From the NCBI GenBank assembly GCA_045544615.1, contig JAZPZI010000012.1, positions 1 through 43,916 of the forward strand: a stretch of 43,916 bases of DNA, in the 5' to 3' direction. The position numbers and the translations under genes were made by a program. The notes under the pieces were generated by a model that was given only the letters and a program-made list of their open reading frames with translations, was not told the DNA's origin and searched no databases. This document shows positions 32,204-39,098 of the stretch, piece by piece. Source of the DNA: CAKSFT01 sp045544615 (GTDB lineage: Bacteria > Bacillota > Clostridia > UBA1381). The first letter of the stretch is position 1; each line of letters begins with the position of its first letter.

Positions 32204-33264
32204 TCTGATACAACCTCCTCAAGCTTCTTGAGTTCCATTCCTTCAGGCTTTGTCTTTGAAAGCATTACATATTCTGCAGTGCTCTCGGTAACCAAAACCT
32301 TTGCATTTGCATTTTTAGCATTGGTCCATCTGTTTTCTGCAACTGTTTCGATAACCTTTGGCATATACTCGTTCATGATAAGGTTACCTGCAAGCATTGT
32401 GTGCTCACGGTTTAAGAGCATTTCGTTAACAACACCGCAAGCAGAAAGAATTGTTCTTACAGGCTCGGTTTCTTCTAAATCTCTTGCAAGGATTGGTGAA
32501 TCCTGTGGAGTAAGTTCAAGACCTGAATTCTTAACTGTCAACTTTTTATCAGCAATAAGTTCTGCCAAAAATGCAGTAAATGTAACAACCTCTGCCTTTA
32601 AGTCGATGCCCCATTCCTTATATTCACGCATCATTACCTTTGCATCTGCAGGGTCATAGCAAACAACCTTTTTATAGTTGTTGAGAACCTTTGCACAGTT
32701 TTCCATTAAAGCCTTGGTTTCAGCTGCAGCGCCGATAAGGAAGTCCATTGAATAACCGCTGTTTGGCTCATCCTTTAAGAGTGTGAACTCAACGCCTGCT
32801 TTTTTCAAGAGCTCAACTGCGACTTTAGCGCAACCCTTTGCTCTTGTGTCTTCTCCGAGGAAGAAAAGAATGTCGCCGCCCTTGATTTCAGGGATGTTTT
32901 CGTTCTTATCTGCACCGAAAATATTGCCTTTTTCGTTCAAGTTCTGAAGCATTGTCATAACATACTCAGGCAACTTGCCGTCGAGTGCAGCACCAAGTCT
33001 TGCTTCTCTTGTAAACATTACCGGATCCCAGCCTGTTACACAGTCTGTCATACATCCGCCACAAAGTGAACATTCATAAACATTGTTTATAATATCGTCT
33101 GAATACTCTATTGCATCTCTCATTACCAAAGAAAGACCCAAAGCTCTTGCTCTTGCAGTATTTCTCTCTAAACCTGTTGCATTTCCGATTGGACATACAT
33201 GGTGGCACATCCAACAAAAACGGCATGAGTCAATGTGTTCTTTTGATTTTGCTGTAAATTGCAT
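32194..33264 (-). CDS. Fe-S protein with two [4Fe-4S] motifs (GlcF/heterodisulfide-reductase-like)
   Basis: A 356-residue soluble protein. The N-terminus has C14-x2-C17-x2-C20-x3-C24-P, and a second cluster motif CSLCGGCMTDC lies about 45 residues later. Both match the ferredoxin half of GlcF/LldE/HdrD-type subunits. The rest should correspond to the CCG domain region, but the cysteine-rich CCG repeats are degenerate (only LSACGV is recognisable), so a noncubane cluster is doubtful. Adjacent to an FAD-linked oxidase (14 bases upstream) and in an operon with an ETF fusion, it is most likely an electron relay between flavin dehydrogenase and ETF. Confidence 0.83.
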   Translation of the reverse strand: MQFTAKSKEHIDSCRFCWMCHHVCPIGNATGLERNTARARALGLSLVMRDAIEYSDDIINNVYECSLCGGCMTDCVTGWDPVMFTREARLGAALDGKLPEYVMTMLQNLNEKGNIFGADKNENIPEIKGGDILFFLGEDTRAKGCAKVAVELLKKAGVEFTLLKDEPNSGYSMDFLIGAAAETKALMENCAKVLNNYKKVVCYDPADAKVMMREYKEWGIDLKAEVVTFTAFLAELIADKKLTVKNSGLELTPQDSPILARDLEETEPVRTILSACGVVNEMLLNREHTMLAGNLIMNEYMPKVIETVAENRWTNAKNANAKVLVTESTAEYVMLSKTKPEGMELKKLEEVVSECL

Positions 33265-33278
33265 AGTAAGTCCCCTCC

Positions 33279-34703
33279 TTATAGTCCCAACTTAAACGGA
33301 TTCATGATGCCGTTCGGGTCAAGCTGCTTTTTAATACCTTCAAATACCTGCATTGCAGGGCCGTACTGTTCCTTCATAAGTCTGCCGAGCTTGATACCAA
33401 CGCCGTGGTGGTCATTTACAACACCGCCGTTAGCAAGAGCAGTTCTTACACCGCAGTTCCAGATTTCCTGGTGGAGTCTGAATGCTTCGTGCGGATCCTG
33501 AGGAACCTTGTCACCGTCAACTATGAATCTGTCGTAAATCATACAACCCCATTCGTACCAGTGTGAGAAGTGAGCGATAAACTTAGCCTGTGGGAAGTTT
33601 GTCTCGATTGCCTTCTTCATTTCCCAGTAGATGTTCTCGATTTTATCATAAGGTGCGATAGTATCCATTGTACCGAAGCACTGCGGAATATCCATCATAT
33701 GTCCCGGGTAGAAGAATGTAATCTTTTCCTTCCACCACTTTTCACCGTATTCTGAACCCAAATCCTCTGCACCGTACTTGCCAAAGGTTTCAAGGAGAAT
33801 CTTCATCTCAAGGTCAGCCATTTCCTGAACACCCTCGATTGCGATATTCATAAATGCACCCTTTTTTTCAACGCCGACAATCTTTTTAATCAAAGATGCA
33901 GTTTCTGCCTCGTCATAAAGACGCATTACAGATGGCTTGAACTTCTGCAAAAGCTCACGTCCTGCATTGAAAGCATCTGTCATGTTATGGAACAAAAAGC
34001 CTCTGAACTGACGTGATTCAGGCTGTTCGTAAATTCTCATCTGTGCCTTTGTCATAACACCGAGTGTACCCTCTGAACCAATGAAAATCTGGTTAAGGTC
34101 AGGACCTGCAGCGTGCTTTGGAGCAGGTGATGTTTCGATGATGTCACCGTTTGGAAGAACAACCTCCATCTGGAGAACCATGTCATCAATCTTACCGTAC
34201 TTGGTTGAAGAAACCCCGATACCACGGTGAGCAAGGAAACCACCCACAGTTGAACAGGTAAGCGATGATGGGTAGTGCATTGTGGCATAACCTCTTTCAT
34301 TTGCCGCCCATTCAATGTGCTTGTAGATTGCACCTGTACCGCATTCTATGTACATACCCTGTTCATTTACGTCGTAGATTTTATTCATTCTCTTTGTGTC
34401 AAGAACGATACCGCCGCAAACAGGAATAGCACCGCCCTGTGTACCGCCACCGGCACCCCATGTTGTTACAGGGATTTTATAGTAGTTTGCAATCTTCAAA
34501 ACTGCAGAAACTTCCTTTGCATCCTTTGGTGCAACGATAAAATCACCCTCAGGCATTCTGAGGCCTCTGTCTGCCCACATACGCGATAACCAGAAATAGT
34601 CAACGCTGTGTGTGAGCTTGTCGATTGTTCTTGTAGAACAGTTTTCTCTGCCGACTGCATCCTCGAGCTCGGTTGCAATCACATCAAATAAAAAGTCTGT
34701 CAT
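33279..34703 (-). CDS. FAD-linked oxidase/dehydrogenase (VAO family, GlcD/AGPS-like)
   Basis: A 474-residue flavoprotein. The PCMH-type FAD domain is near residues 50-235, with the pyrophosphate loop TTWGAGGGTQGGA at 80-92 and IGSEGTLGVMT. The C-terminal substrate domain has SHWYEWGCMIYDRF and ends with NDHHGVGIKLG, a His pair typical of the alkyl-DHAP synthase/D-lactate dehydrogenase branch. Such enzymes oxidise 2-hydroxyacids or related substrates. In Acetobacterium a similar FAD dehydrogenase works with EtfBC to oxidise lactate by electron confurcation. It is the first gene of the operon, preceded by a promoter and RpiR-type palindromes. The substrate is unknown; it may be the pathway's entry compound or a hydroxyacid product. 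Confidence 0.85.
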   Translation of the reverse strand: MTDFLFDVIATELEDAVGRENCSTRTIDKLTHSVDYFWLSRMWADRGLRMPEGDFIVAPKDAKEVSAVLKIANYYKIPVTTWGAGGGTQGGAIPVCGGIVLDTKRMNKIYDVNEQGMYIECGTGAIYKHIEWAANERGYATMHYPSSLTCSTVGGFLAHRGIGVSSTKYGKIDDMVLQMEVVLPNGDIIETSPAPKHAAGPDLNQIFIGSEGTLGVMTKAQMRIYEQPESRQFRGFLFHNMTDAFNAGRELLQKFKPSVMRLYDEAETASLIKKIVGVEKKGAFMNIAIEGVQEMADLEMKILLETFGKYGAEDLGSEYGEKWWKEKITFFYPGHMMDIPQCFGTMDTIAPYDKIENIYWEMKKAIETNFPQAKFIAHFSHWYEWGCMIYDRFIVDGDKVPQDPHEAFRLHQEIWNCGVRTALANGGVVNDHHGVGIKLGRLMKEQYGPAMQVFEGIKKQLDPNGIMNPFKLGL

Positions 34704-34740
34704 TTTTCTTCTCCTTTTTTACTTGTTTTTACTTCGGTAA

Positions 34741-34763
34741 GTTATGAAAAAAATTTTCATAAC
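34741..34763. promoter_or_regulatory. Palindromic operator 1 (likely RpiR site)
   Basis: GTTATGAAAA-AAA-TTTTCATAAC is a perfect 10-bp-arm palindrome. It lies about 15-35 bases downstream of the expected start of the oxidase operon, where a bound repressor would block elongation. It shares the core TGAAAA-N3-TTTTCA with operator 2. Confidence 0.72.
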
Positions 34764-34782
34764 CCACCAGCTTTATATACTG

Positions 34783-34811
34783 ATTATACTACTCTGATTT
34801 GAAAAATTCAA
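34783..34811 (-). promoter_or_regulatory. Sigma-A promoter of the oxidase-ETF operon
   Basis: On the minus strand TTGAAT (34811-34806), 17 bases, TATAAT (34788-34783). It is flanked by operator 1 downstream and operator 2 just upstream of its -35. Confidence 0.8.
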
Positions 34812-34819
34812 TAGGTTTA

Positions 34820-34834
34820 TGAAAATTTTTTTCA
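34820..34834. promoter_or_regulatory. Palindromic operator 2 (likely RpiR site)
   Basis: TGAAAA-TTT-TTTTCA, the same core and spacing as operator 1. It lies 8 bases from the -35 of the oxidase promoter and about 24 bases from the -35 of the rpiR promoter, so it can serve both directions. Confidence 0.65.
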
Positions 34835-34857
34835 GAAATTGCAATCTTTTTTCATAA

Positions 34858-34886
34858 TTGACAAAAAATTCTTTTTGATGTATCAT
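34858..34886 (+). promoter_or_regulatory. Sigma-A promoter of the rpiR-type gene
   Basis: TTGACA (34858-34863), 17 bases, TATCAT (34881-34886). An additional half-site TTTTCATA lies at 34849-34856 next to its -35. Confidence 0.82.
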
Positions 34887-34923
34887 ATATATGAACAAAA
34901 TGCGTTGAAAAAGGGGAGTAATT

Positions 34924-35760
34924 ATGAATAAAACTTCTATTGATATAAAGCTGAAATACAACGATATGGGAAAGGCGGAACGCCAGATTGCCGACTGGTT
35001 ATTGAAAAATCCGGGCGAGATTCTGCCGCTTTCTATTGTTGAGCTTGCAGAAAAGTGCGGATGCAGTGAGGCAACAATCGTGCGTTTTGCAAAAAGACTC
35101 GGCTTTTCGGGCTATCAGGGCTTGAAGATTTCGCTTGCACAGGAGAGCAACAGCCGGGTTATAAGCTCAAAGATTACAAAAGAAGACACTCCTGCTGAAA
35201 TTTATGCAAAGGTGTGTAATGACATATATATGACACTCGAAAAGACAAAGCAGGCACTCGATGCCGATGCTTTTCTTACTGCGGCGGAAAAAATTAAGGG
35301 AGCGGGGAAGGTGCTTGTGTTCGGACTTGGAAACTCGGCATCGATTGCACTTGATGCAAGTCATAAGTTTATCCGTGCAGGCATAAATTCTGTGTCGTAC
35401 TCGGATAACCATATGCAGGTTATTGCGGCATCTCAACTCGGTGAGGGCGATGTTGTAGTCGGAATATCTCACTCGGGCTCGTCAAAGGATATTGTTGAGG
35501 CACTCTCGGTTGCAAGGGAGAGAGGAGCGTTTACAATAGCAATTACAAACGAGGGTAAGTCACCGATTCTGAAGGTTTCGGATGTTGTACTCTCGACCGC
35601 AGCGGAGGAAACCAAGCATAATCTTTTGGCGCTCAACTCGAGAATTGCACAGCTCTCAATTATAGATACGCTTTACTTCTATATAGTATATCAGAAGAAC
35701 GAAAAGGCAATGGAAGCAATAAATCAGACCGAAAAATCACTGCTTTCAAAAAAATATTAA
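34924..35760 (+). CDS. MurR/RpiR-family transcriptional regulator
   Basis: A 278-residue regulator with an N-terminal RpiR helix-turn-helix (residues 1-77: MGKAERQIADWLLKNPGEI...CSEATIVRFAKRLGFSGYQGLK) and a C-terminal SIS sugar-phosphate-binding domain (about 110-240: GKVLVFGLGNSASIALDASHKF...GISHSGSSKDIVEAL). SIS domains of this family sense phosphosugars. It is divergent from the oxidase-ETF operon and faces two TGAAAA-N3-TTTTCA palindromes. It is therefore the likely regulator of that operon, with a pathway phosphosugar as the effector. It has its own promoter and a GGGGAG ribosome site. Confidence 0.93.
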   Translation: MNKTSIDIKLKYNDMGKAERQIADWLLKNPGEILPLSIVELAEKCGCSEATIVRFAKRLGFSGYQGLKISLAQESNSRVISSKITKEDTPAEIYAKVCNDIYMTLEKTKQALDADAFLTAAEKIKGAGKVLVFGLGNSASIALDASHKFIRAGINSVSYSDNHMQVIAASQLGEGDVVVGISHSGSSKDIVEALSVARERGAFTIAITNEGKSPILKVSDVVLSTAAEETKHNLLALNSRIAQLSIIDTLYFYIVYQKNEKAMEAINQTEKSLLSKKY

Positions 35761-35778
35761 AAAATTTCAAAAAAAGTA

Positions 35779-35806
35779 TTGACATTCTCTTTTTATGTGA
35801 TATAAT
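35779..35806 (+). promoter_or_regulatory. Sigma-A promoter of the perR-type gene
   Basis: TTGACA (35779-35784), 16 bases, TATAAT (35801-35806). A Fur-type box directly abuts the -10. Confidence 0.85.
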
Positions 35807-35807
35807 T

Positions 35808-35826
35808 GATAATGATAATAGTTATC
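35808..35826 (+). promoter_or_regulatory. Fur/PerR box
   Basis: GATAATGATAATAGTTATC matches the 19-base Fur consensus (GATAATGATAATCATTATC) at 17 positions. Its place over the transcription start suggests autorepression by the Fur-family protein encoded just downstream. Confidence 0.75.
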
Positions 35827-35853
35827 GATTTTAAAATAAAGGGGAGGGTGATG

Positions 35854-36237
35854 ATGGAAAGAGTAATCAAACACTCAAAACAAAGAGATGCACTCCTGAT
35901 GCTTTTAAAGAAGGTCAAAAACCATCCTACCGCCGACTGGCTGTACCAGGAGCTCAGAAAGGAATTCCCGAATATGAGCCTTGCGACGGTCTACAGAAAC
36001 CTGAACCTGTTGGTTGAACAGGGCGATGCGGTAAGGCTTGAATGCAATGACACATCGGAGCGCTATGACGGAAACACCGATAAACACTATCATTTTATAT
36101 GTAACGAGTGCTCGGCAATTATTGATATTACACTTCCCGAGCAGTATTCGCTAAATGAGTTGGTAAAGGAAAAAGATGCTTTAAGCATCGAGGACCATTC
36201 GCTATTCTTTTACGGGCTCTGTCAAAATTGTAGGTAA
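35854..36237 (+). CDS. perR: Fur-family repressor, PerR type
   Basis: A 127-residue regulator with a winged helix (HPTADWLYQEL...MSLATVYRNLNLL) and the PerR/Fur metal sites. H24 (NHPTAD), D72, H78 and H80 form the regulatory site. C83-x2-C86 and C123-x2-C126 form the structural zinc site. The HPTADxxY context is typical of PerR, which senses peroxide by metal-catalysed His oxidation; I favour PerR over Fur or Zur. The neighbours fit, with reverse rubrerythrin, ferritin and rubredoxin downstream. ATG 35854 is preferred over the adjacent ATG 35851 because GGGGAGG (35841-35847) is then 6 bases away. The longer upstream reading through the Fur box is rejected. Confidence 0.88.
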   Translation: MERVIKHSKQRDALLMLLKKVKNHPTADWLYQELRKEFPNMSLATVYRNLNLLVEQGDAVRLECNDTSERYDGNTDKHYHFICNECSAIIDITLPEQYSLNELVKEKDALSIEDHSLFFYGLCQNCR

Positions 36238-36290
36238 GGGAAACCTTATAATATAAAACAAGTAAATTTAATTTTTGGAGGTAATGTATT

Positions 36291-36878
36291 ATGAAAAAGT
36301 TTGTATGTTCGGTTTGCGGTTATGTTCACGAAGGCGACACACCACCGGAGCAGTGCCCTGTATGTAAGGTACCTGCTGAAAAGTTCAAGGAAATGGTAGA
36401 GGGTGCAGCTTTGGCAGCAGAACACGAGTACGGTGTTTATGCAAAGACTGTAAAGAATAACCCTGATATTACAGAAGAAGACAAGAAGTTCATCTTCGAA
36501 CAGTTGATGGCTAACTTCAACGGCGAATGTTCAGAGGTTGGAATGTACCTTTGCATGGCAAGAATCGCACACAGAGAAGGATACCCTGAAATTGGTCTTT
36601 ACTGGGAAAAGGCAGCTTACGAAGAAGCTGAACACGCTGCAAAGTTTGCAGAACTCCTCGGTGAAGATTTAGAGCCTAACATGAAGGCTACAACAAAGGA
36701 TAACCTGAAGTGGAGAGTTGATTGTGAATACGGTGCAACACAGGGTAAGTTTGATTTGGCAGCTTGCGCAAAGAAGAACGGCCTTGATGCTATACATGAC
36801 ACAGTGCATGAGATGGCAAGGGATGAAGCGAGACACGGCCGTGGTCTTGAAGGACTTCTCAAGAGATACTTTAAGTAA
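36291..36878 (+). CDS. Reverse rubrerythrin (peroxide reductase)
   Basis: A 195-residue protein with an N-terminal rubredoxin-like Fe(SCys)4 domain (C6-x2-C9-GY, C22-x2-C25) followed by a ferritin-like diiron domain with E-x-x-H pairs (EEAEHAAK and DEARHGRG). This is the reverse order of classical rubrerythrin and matches the clostridial NADH-dependent peroxide reductase type. It reduces hydrogen peroxide (and oxygen) to water, taking electrons through rubredoxin or a reductase. It lies 53 bases after the perR-type gene. Codon use (mostly GAA, CTT, GCT) suggests high expression. Confidence 0.93.
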   Translation: MKKFVCSVCGYVHEGDTPPEQCPVCKVPAEKFKEMVEGAALAAEHEYGVYAKTVKNNPDITEEDKKFIFEQLMANFNGECSEVGMYLCMARIAHREGYPEIGLYWEKAAYEEAEHAAKFAELLGEDLEPNMKATTKDNLKWRVDCEYGATQGKFDLAACAKKNGLDAIHDTVHEMARDEARHGRGLEGLLKRYFK

Positions 36879-36886
36879 TAAATTTG

Positions 36887-36915
36887 CCGGTCGCAAGGGA
36901 TTGCTTTGCGACCGG
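36887..36915 (+). other. Hairpin between rubrerythrin and ferritin genes
   Basis: CCGGTCGCAA (36887-36896) pairs perfectly with TTGCGACCGG (36906-36915). What follows is TATTTAAAAAA rather than a clean T run, so it may only partly terminate, giving less ferritin than rubrerythrin transcript, or may protect the upstream message. Confidence 0.65.
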
Positions 36916-36939
36916 TATTTAAAAAACGAGGTGGTAAAT

Positions 36940-37452
36940 ATGTTAGATTCAAAAGTAGCAAAATTACTGAACGAGCAGATAAACAAGGAGCTTTATTCTG
37001 CATATCTGTACCTGGATTTTTCAATATTCTATGAGGCAGAAGGTCTTGACGGCTTTGCTAACTGGTATATGATTCAGGCACAGGAAGAAAGAGACCATGC
37101 AATGTTAATGCTCCAGTACCTGCAGAATAACGGCGAAAAGATTACATTAGACGCTGTTGCAAAGCCTGATAAGGTTTTGAAAACTCTTATGGATCCTTTG
37201 AAGTTCGGTTTTGAGCATGAGCAGTATGTAACAAGCCTTATAAATGATATTTATGATGCTGCATATTCGGTTAAGGATTTCAGAACAATGCAGTTTTTGG
37301 ATTGGTTTGTTAAAGAACAGCTTGAAGAAGAAAAGAATGCTGACGATATGATTAAAAAGATGGAGCTTTTCGGCAACGACTCTAAGGGACTCTATTCTCT
37401 TGATTCAGAATATGCTGCAAGAGTATATACAGCACCATCGTTGGTATTGTAA
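36940..37452 (+). CDS. Ferritin
   Basis: A 170-residue bacterial-type ferritin (iron storage). Ferroxidase ligands are visible in order: E-x17-33 helix A (LNEQINKELYSAYLYLD), the AQEERDHA helix (ExxH), the central QxxT-like segment, and the VKEQLEEEKNADDM helix. The length and the N-terminal MLDSKVAKLLNEQ match FtnA-like proteins; there is no heme Met as in bacterioferritin. ATG 36940 is fixed by GAGGTGG just upstream; a longer open frame reaching back into the rubrerythrin gene is not real. It stores iron and limits Fenton chemistry alongside the PerR-linked genes. Confidence 0.93.
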   Translation: MLDSKVAKLLNEQINKELYSAYLYLDFSIFYEAEGLDGFANWYMIQAQEERDHAMLMLQYLQNNGEKITLDAVAKPDKVLKTLMDPLKFGFEHEQYVTSLINDIYDAAYSVKDFRTMQFLDWFVKEQLEEEKNADDMIKKMELFGNDSKGLYSLDSEYAARVYTAPSLVL

Positions 37453-37464
37453 GAAAAAAGATTA

Positions 37465-37498
37465 CAACCCTTGTTTTGCGACAGGGGTTGTTTTTTTC
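37465..37498 (+). terminator. Rho-independent terminator after ferritin
   Basis: CAACCCTTGT (37465-37474) pairs with ACAGGGGTTG (37481-37490), one G-U pair, and is followed by T7. Confidence 0.92.
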
Positions 37499-37535
37499 TT
37501 CAGGGTGTGATATAGTTAGAACGAAAGGAAAGAGA

Positions 37536-37721
37536 ATGTTAAAATAGATTATTTTATCACTTGCAATTTTAGCCTGCATTTTATCTACAGCGGCTTGCTC
37601 GGGAGAGAAAAAACAGCTGACCTGTGACGGATGCGGAAAGGTTGTAGAGGTTAACGCTGACTCCAATATGGAAGAAGACTGGATTCTCTTTTGCGAGGAA
37701 TGCGGCGAACCGGAGATTTGA
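37536..37721 (+). pseudogene. Small zinc-ribbon lipoprotein gene with an in-frame TAG at codon 4
   Basis: Reading from ATG 37536 gives M-L-K-stop and then an uninterrupted 57-codon frame to TGA at 37719-37721. The frame after the TAG starts IILSLAILACILSTAAC, a lipoprotein signal peptide with a Cys at the expected cleavage point. It ends with a small domain carrying two CxxC-type pairs (TCDGCGK and FCEECGE), a zinc ribbon. An AAAGGAA ribosome site sits correctly before the ATG. Without the TAG (for example AAG to TAG, one base) this would be a normal 61-residue lipoprotein. It is either a recent nonsense mutation, a sequence error, or amber readthrough; no other start codon with a ribosome site rescues it. 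No T-rich promoter is obvious. Confidence 0.65.
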
Positions 37722-37752
37722 TGCGCGGTAAGGGGCAGAAGGAGGAAGGAAT

Positions 37753-38079
37753 ATGAAAAGAATAAAGAATCTGCCGTATAAGCTTTTGATAACCGGCGTG
37801 GTTTTTTTCTGTATTTTGCTGATGTTCATATTTCAGATTCCCTGTCCTGTTTTGAAGTTTACAGGCTATCATTGCCCGGGTTGCGGAATGAGCAGGGCGT
37901 TGATTTCTGCTTTGAAATTCAATTTTTCCGCTGCTTTTGAGTATCATAAGATGTTCTGGACCATACCCTTTTTGTATCTTGCATTTTTATTTGACGGTAA
38001 AATTTTTAAAAACAGGTGGTTGAATGTTGTTTTTTATGTTATTATTGCTGTCGGTTTTCTTGTGAATTGGTTGTATTAA
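37753..38079 (+). CDS. DUF2752 family small membrane protein
   Basis: A 108-residue protein with three hydrophobic segments (about 11-30, 65-82 and 88-106). Between the first two is the DUF2752 hallmark CPGCGMSRAL (general form CPxCGxxR). The Cys pair may bind metal or form a disulfide near the membrane face. The function of the family is unknown. It follows the broken lipoprotein gene by 31 bases with an AGGAGGAA ribosome site, so the two were probably one unit. Confidence 0.85.
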   Translation: MKRIKNLPYKLLITGVVFFCILLMFIFQIPCPVLKFTGYHCPGCGMSRALISALKFNFSAAFEYHKMFWTIPFLYLAFLFDGKIFKNRWLNVVFYVIIAVGFLVNWLY

Positions 38080-38131
38080 ACAAAGAAAAAGTAAAAAAAT
38101 GGGGAAAAATGTTGAAATTTACAGTTTTTTG

Positions 38132-38160
38132 TTGACTTTGACGCTTTAGCATGATACAAT
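38132..38160 (+). promoter_or_regulatory. Sigma-A promoter of the TM2-protein gene
   Basis: TTGACT (38132-38137), 17 bases, TACAAT (38155-38160), giving a leader of under 30 bases before the ATG at 38194. Confidence 0.8.
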
Positions 38161-38193
38161 ATACTAAATATAAAAAACAAAGGAGTGTTTACC

Positions 38194-38583
38194 ATGTTTT
38201 GTAAGAATTGTGGGGAAGCAATGAATGAAAATCAGGCTATCTGTGTAAAGTGCGGAGTTAAAGTCGGTGACGGCGCAGGCTTTTGCGCAAACTGTGGAGA
38301 AGCTATTGCTCCAAACGCAGATGTATGCATGAAGTGCGGAGTTGCAGTTAAAAAGGCTGCAAAAGGCGGAGACTTGAACGGTCAGGACAAAATCGTAATG
38401 CTTTTGATTTGTTTCTTCCTTGGCGGATTGGGAATCCATAACTTTATGATGGGTGAAACAAAGAAGGGCGTATTTAAGATTATTATGTCTTTGATTTGCG
38501 GTATTGGCGGAATCCTTGCATTGATTGATCTTATCAAGATTGCAATGGGTAGCTATGTAGTAGACCCTGAAAAACTTATCTGA
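38194..38583 (+). CDS. Double zinc-ribbon plus TM2-domain membrane protein
   Basis: A 129-residue protein. Two N-terminal zinc ribbons (CKNCG...CVKCG and CANCG...CMKCG, about residues 3-50) are followed by a TM2 domain with two hydrophobic segments separated by a short loop (ICFFLGGLGIHNFMMGETKKGVFKI and the GIGGILALIDLIKIAM helix). The function of TM2 proteins in bacteria is not settled. ATG 38194 is used; the upstream GTG at 38185 overlaps AAAGGAG, which is 8 bases before 38194. The next gene starts 17 bases after the stop. Confidence 0.88.
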   Translation: MFCKNCGEAMNENQAICVKCGVKVGDGAGFCANCGEAIAPNADVCMKCGVAVKKAAKGGDLNGQDKIVMLLICFFLGGLGIHNFMMGETKKGVFKIIMSLICGIGGILALIDLIKIAMGSYVVDPEKLI

Positions 38584-38600
38584 CAGAGGAGGAAATAGTT

Positions 38601-39002
38601 ATGCCGGCACAGAGAAAAACAAATAAGGGACTTTTAAAGTACATACTTTTGTCATTGATCACATTCGGCATCTACGGACTTGTAGTAATGTCGTCTGTAT
38701 CTGACGATGTAAATGTTATTGCATCAAGATATGATGGTAAAAAGACAATGCACTACTGTCTGTTGTTCTTCATAGTTGCACCTATTACATTTGGTATTGC
38801 ATCAATAGTTTGGTTCCATAAGATTTCTAACAGAATCGGAGCAGAATTAAAGAGAAGAGGCGTTGCATACAGCTTCAGCGCTGCTGACTTCTGGCTTTGG
38901 AATGTAATCGGAGCAATTATTGTAATCGGACCGTTTGTGTATATGCACAAGCTCTTTAAGGCAACAAACCTTATGTGCGAAAATTACAACATTAACGGTT
39001 GA
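38601..39002 (+). CDS. DUF4234 family membrane protein
   Basis: A 133-residue protein with an N-terminal LLKYILLSLITFGIYGL segment, typical of DUF4234, and three to four hydrophobic stretches (about 11-30, 48-70 and 93-115). The intervening SNRIGAELKRRGV stretch is basic. The function is unknown; this family often occurs with zinc-ribbon/TM2 proteins, as here. The ribosome site is AGAGGAGGAA, and a terminator follows at 39020-39049, so it shares a two-gene transcript with the TM2 protein. Confidence 0.83.
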   Translation: MPAQRKTNKGLLKYILLSLITFGIYGLVVMSSVSDDVNVIASRYDGKKTMHYCLLFFIVAPITFGIASIVWFHKISNRIGAELKRRGVAYSFSAADFWLWNVIGAIIVIGPFVYMHKLFKATNLMCENYNING

Positions 39003-39019
39003 TTTTTAAAAAACATATA

Positions 39020-39049
39020 AAAAGGCAACCTCAAAAGGGTTGCCTTTTG
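39020..39049 (+). terminator. Rho-independent terminator after the TM2-DUF4234 pair
   Basis: AAAAGGCAACC (39020-39030) pairs perfectly with GGTTGCCTTTT (39038-39048). The T run is within the stem and short beyond it. Confidence 0.8.
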
Positions 39050-39098
39050 CATAACATCCTAAAAATTGGATAGAATTAAATAAAAAGGAGGGGAAAAT

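Noticed and set aside
36718..36939. Upstream extension of the ferritin frame into the rubrerythrin gene
   Set aside because: The extra 74 residues are out of frame with a well-defined rubrerythrin, and the ferritin ATG at 36940 has a clear ribosome site.
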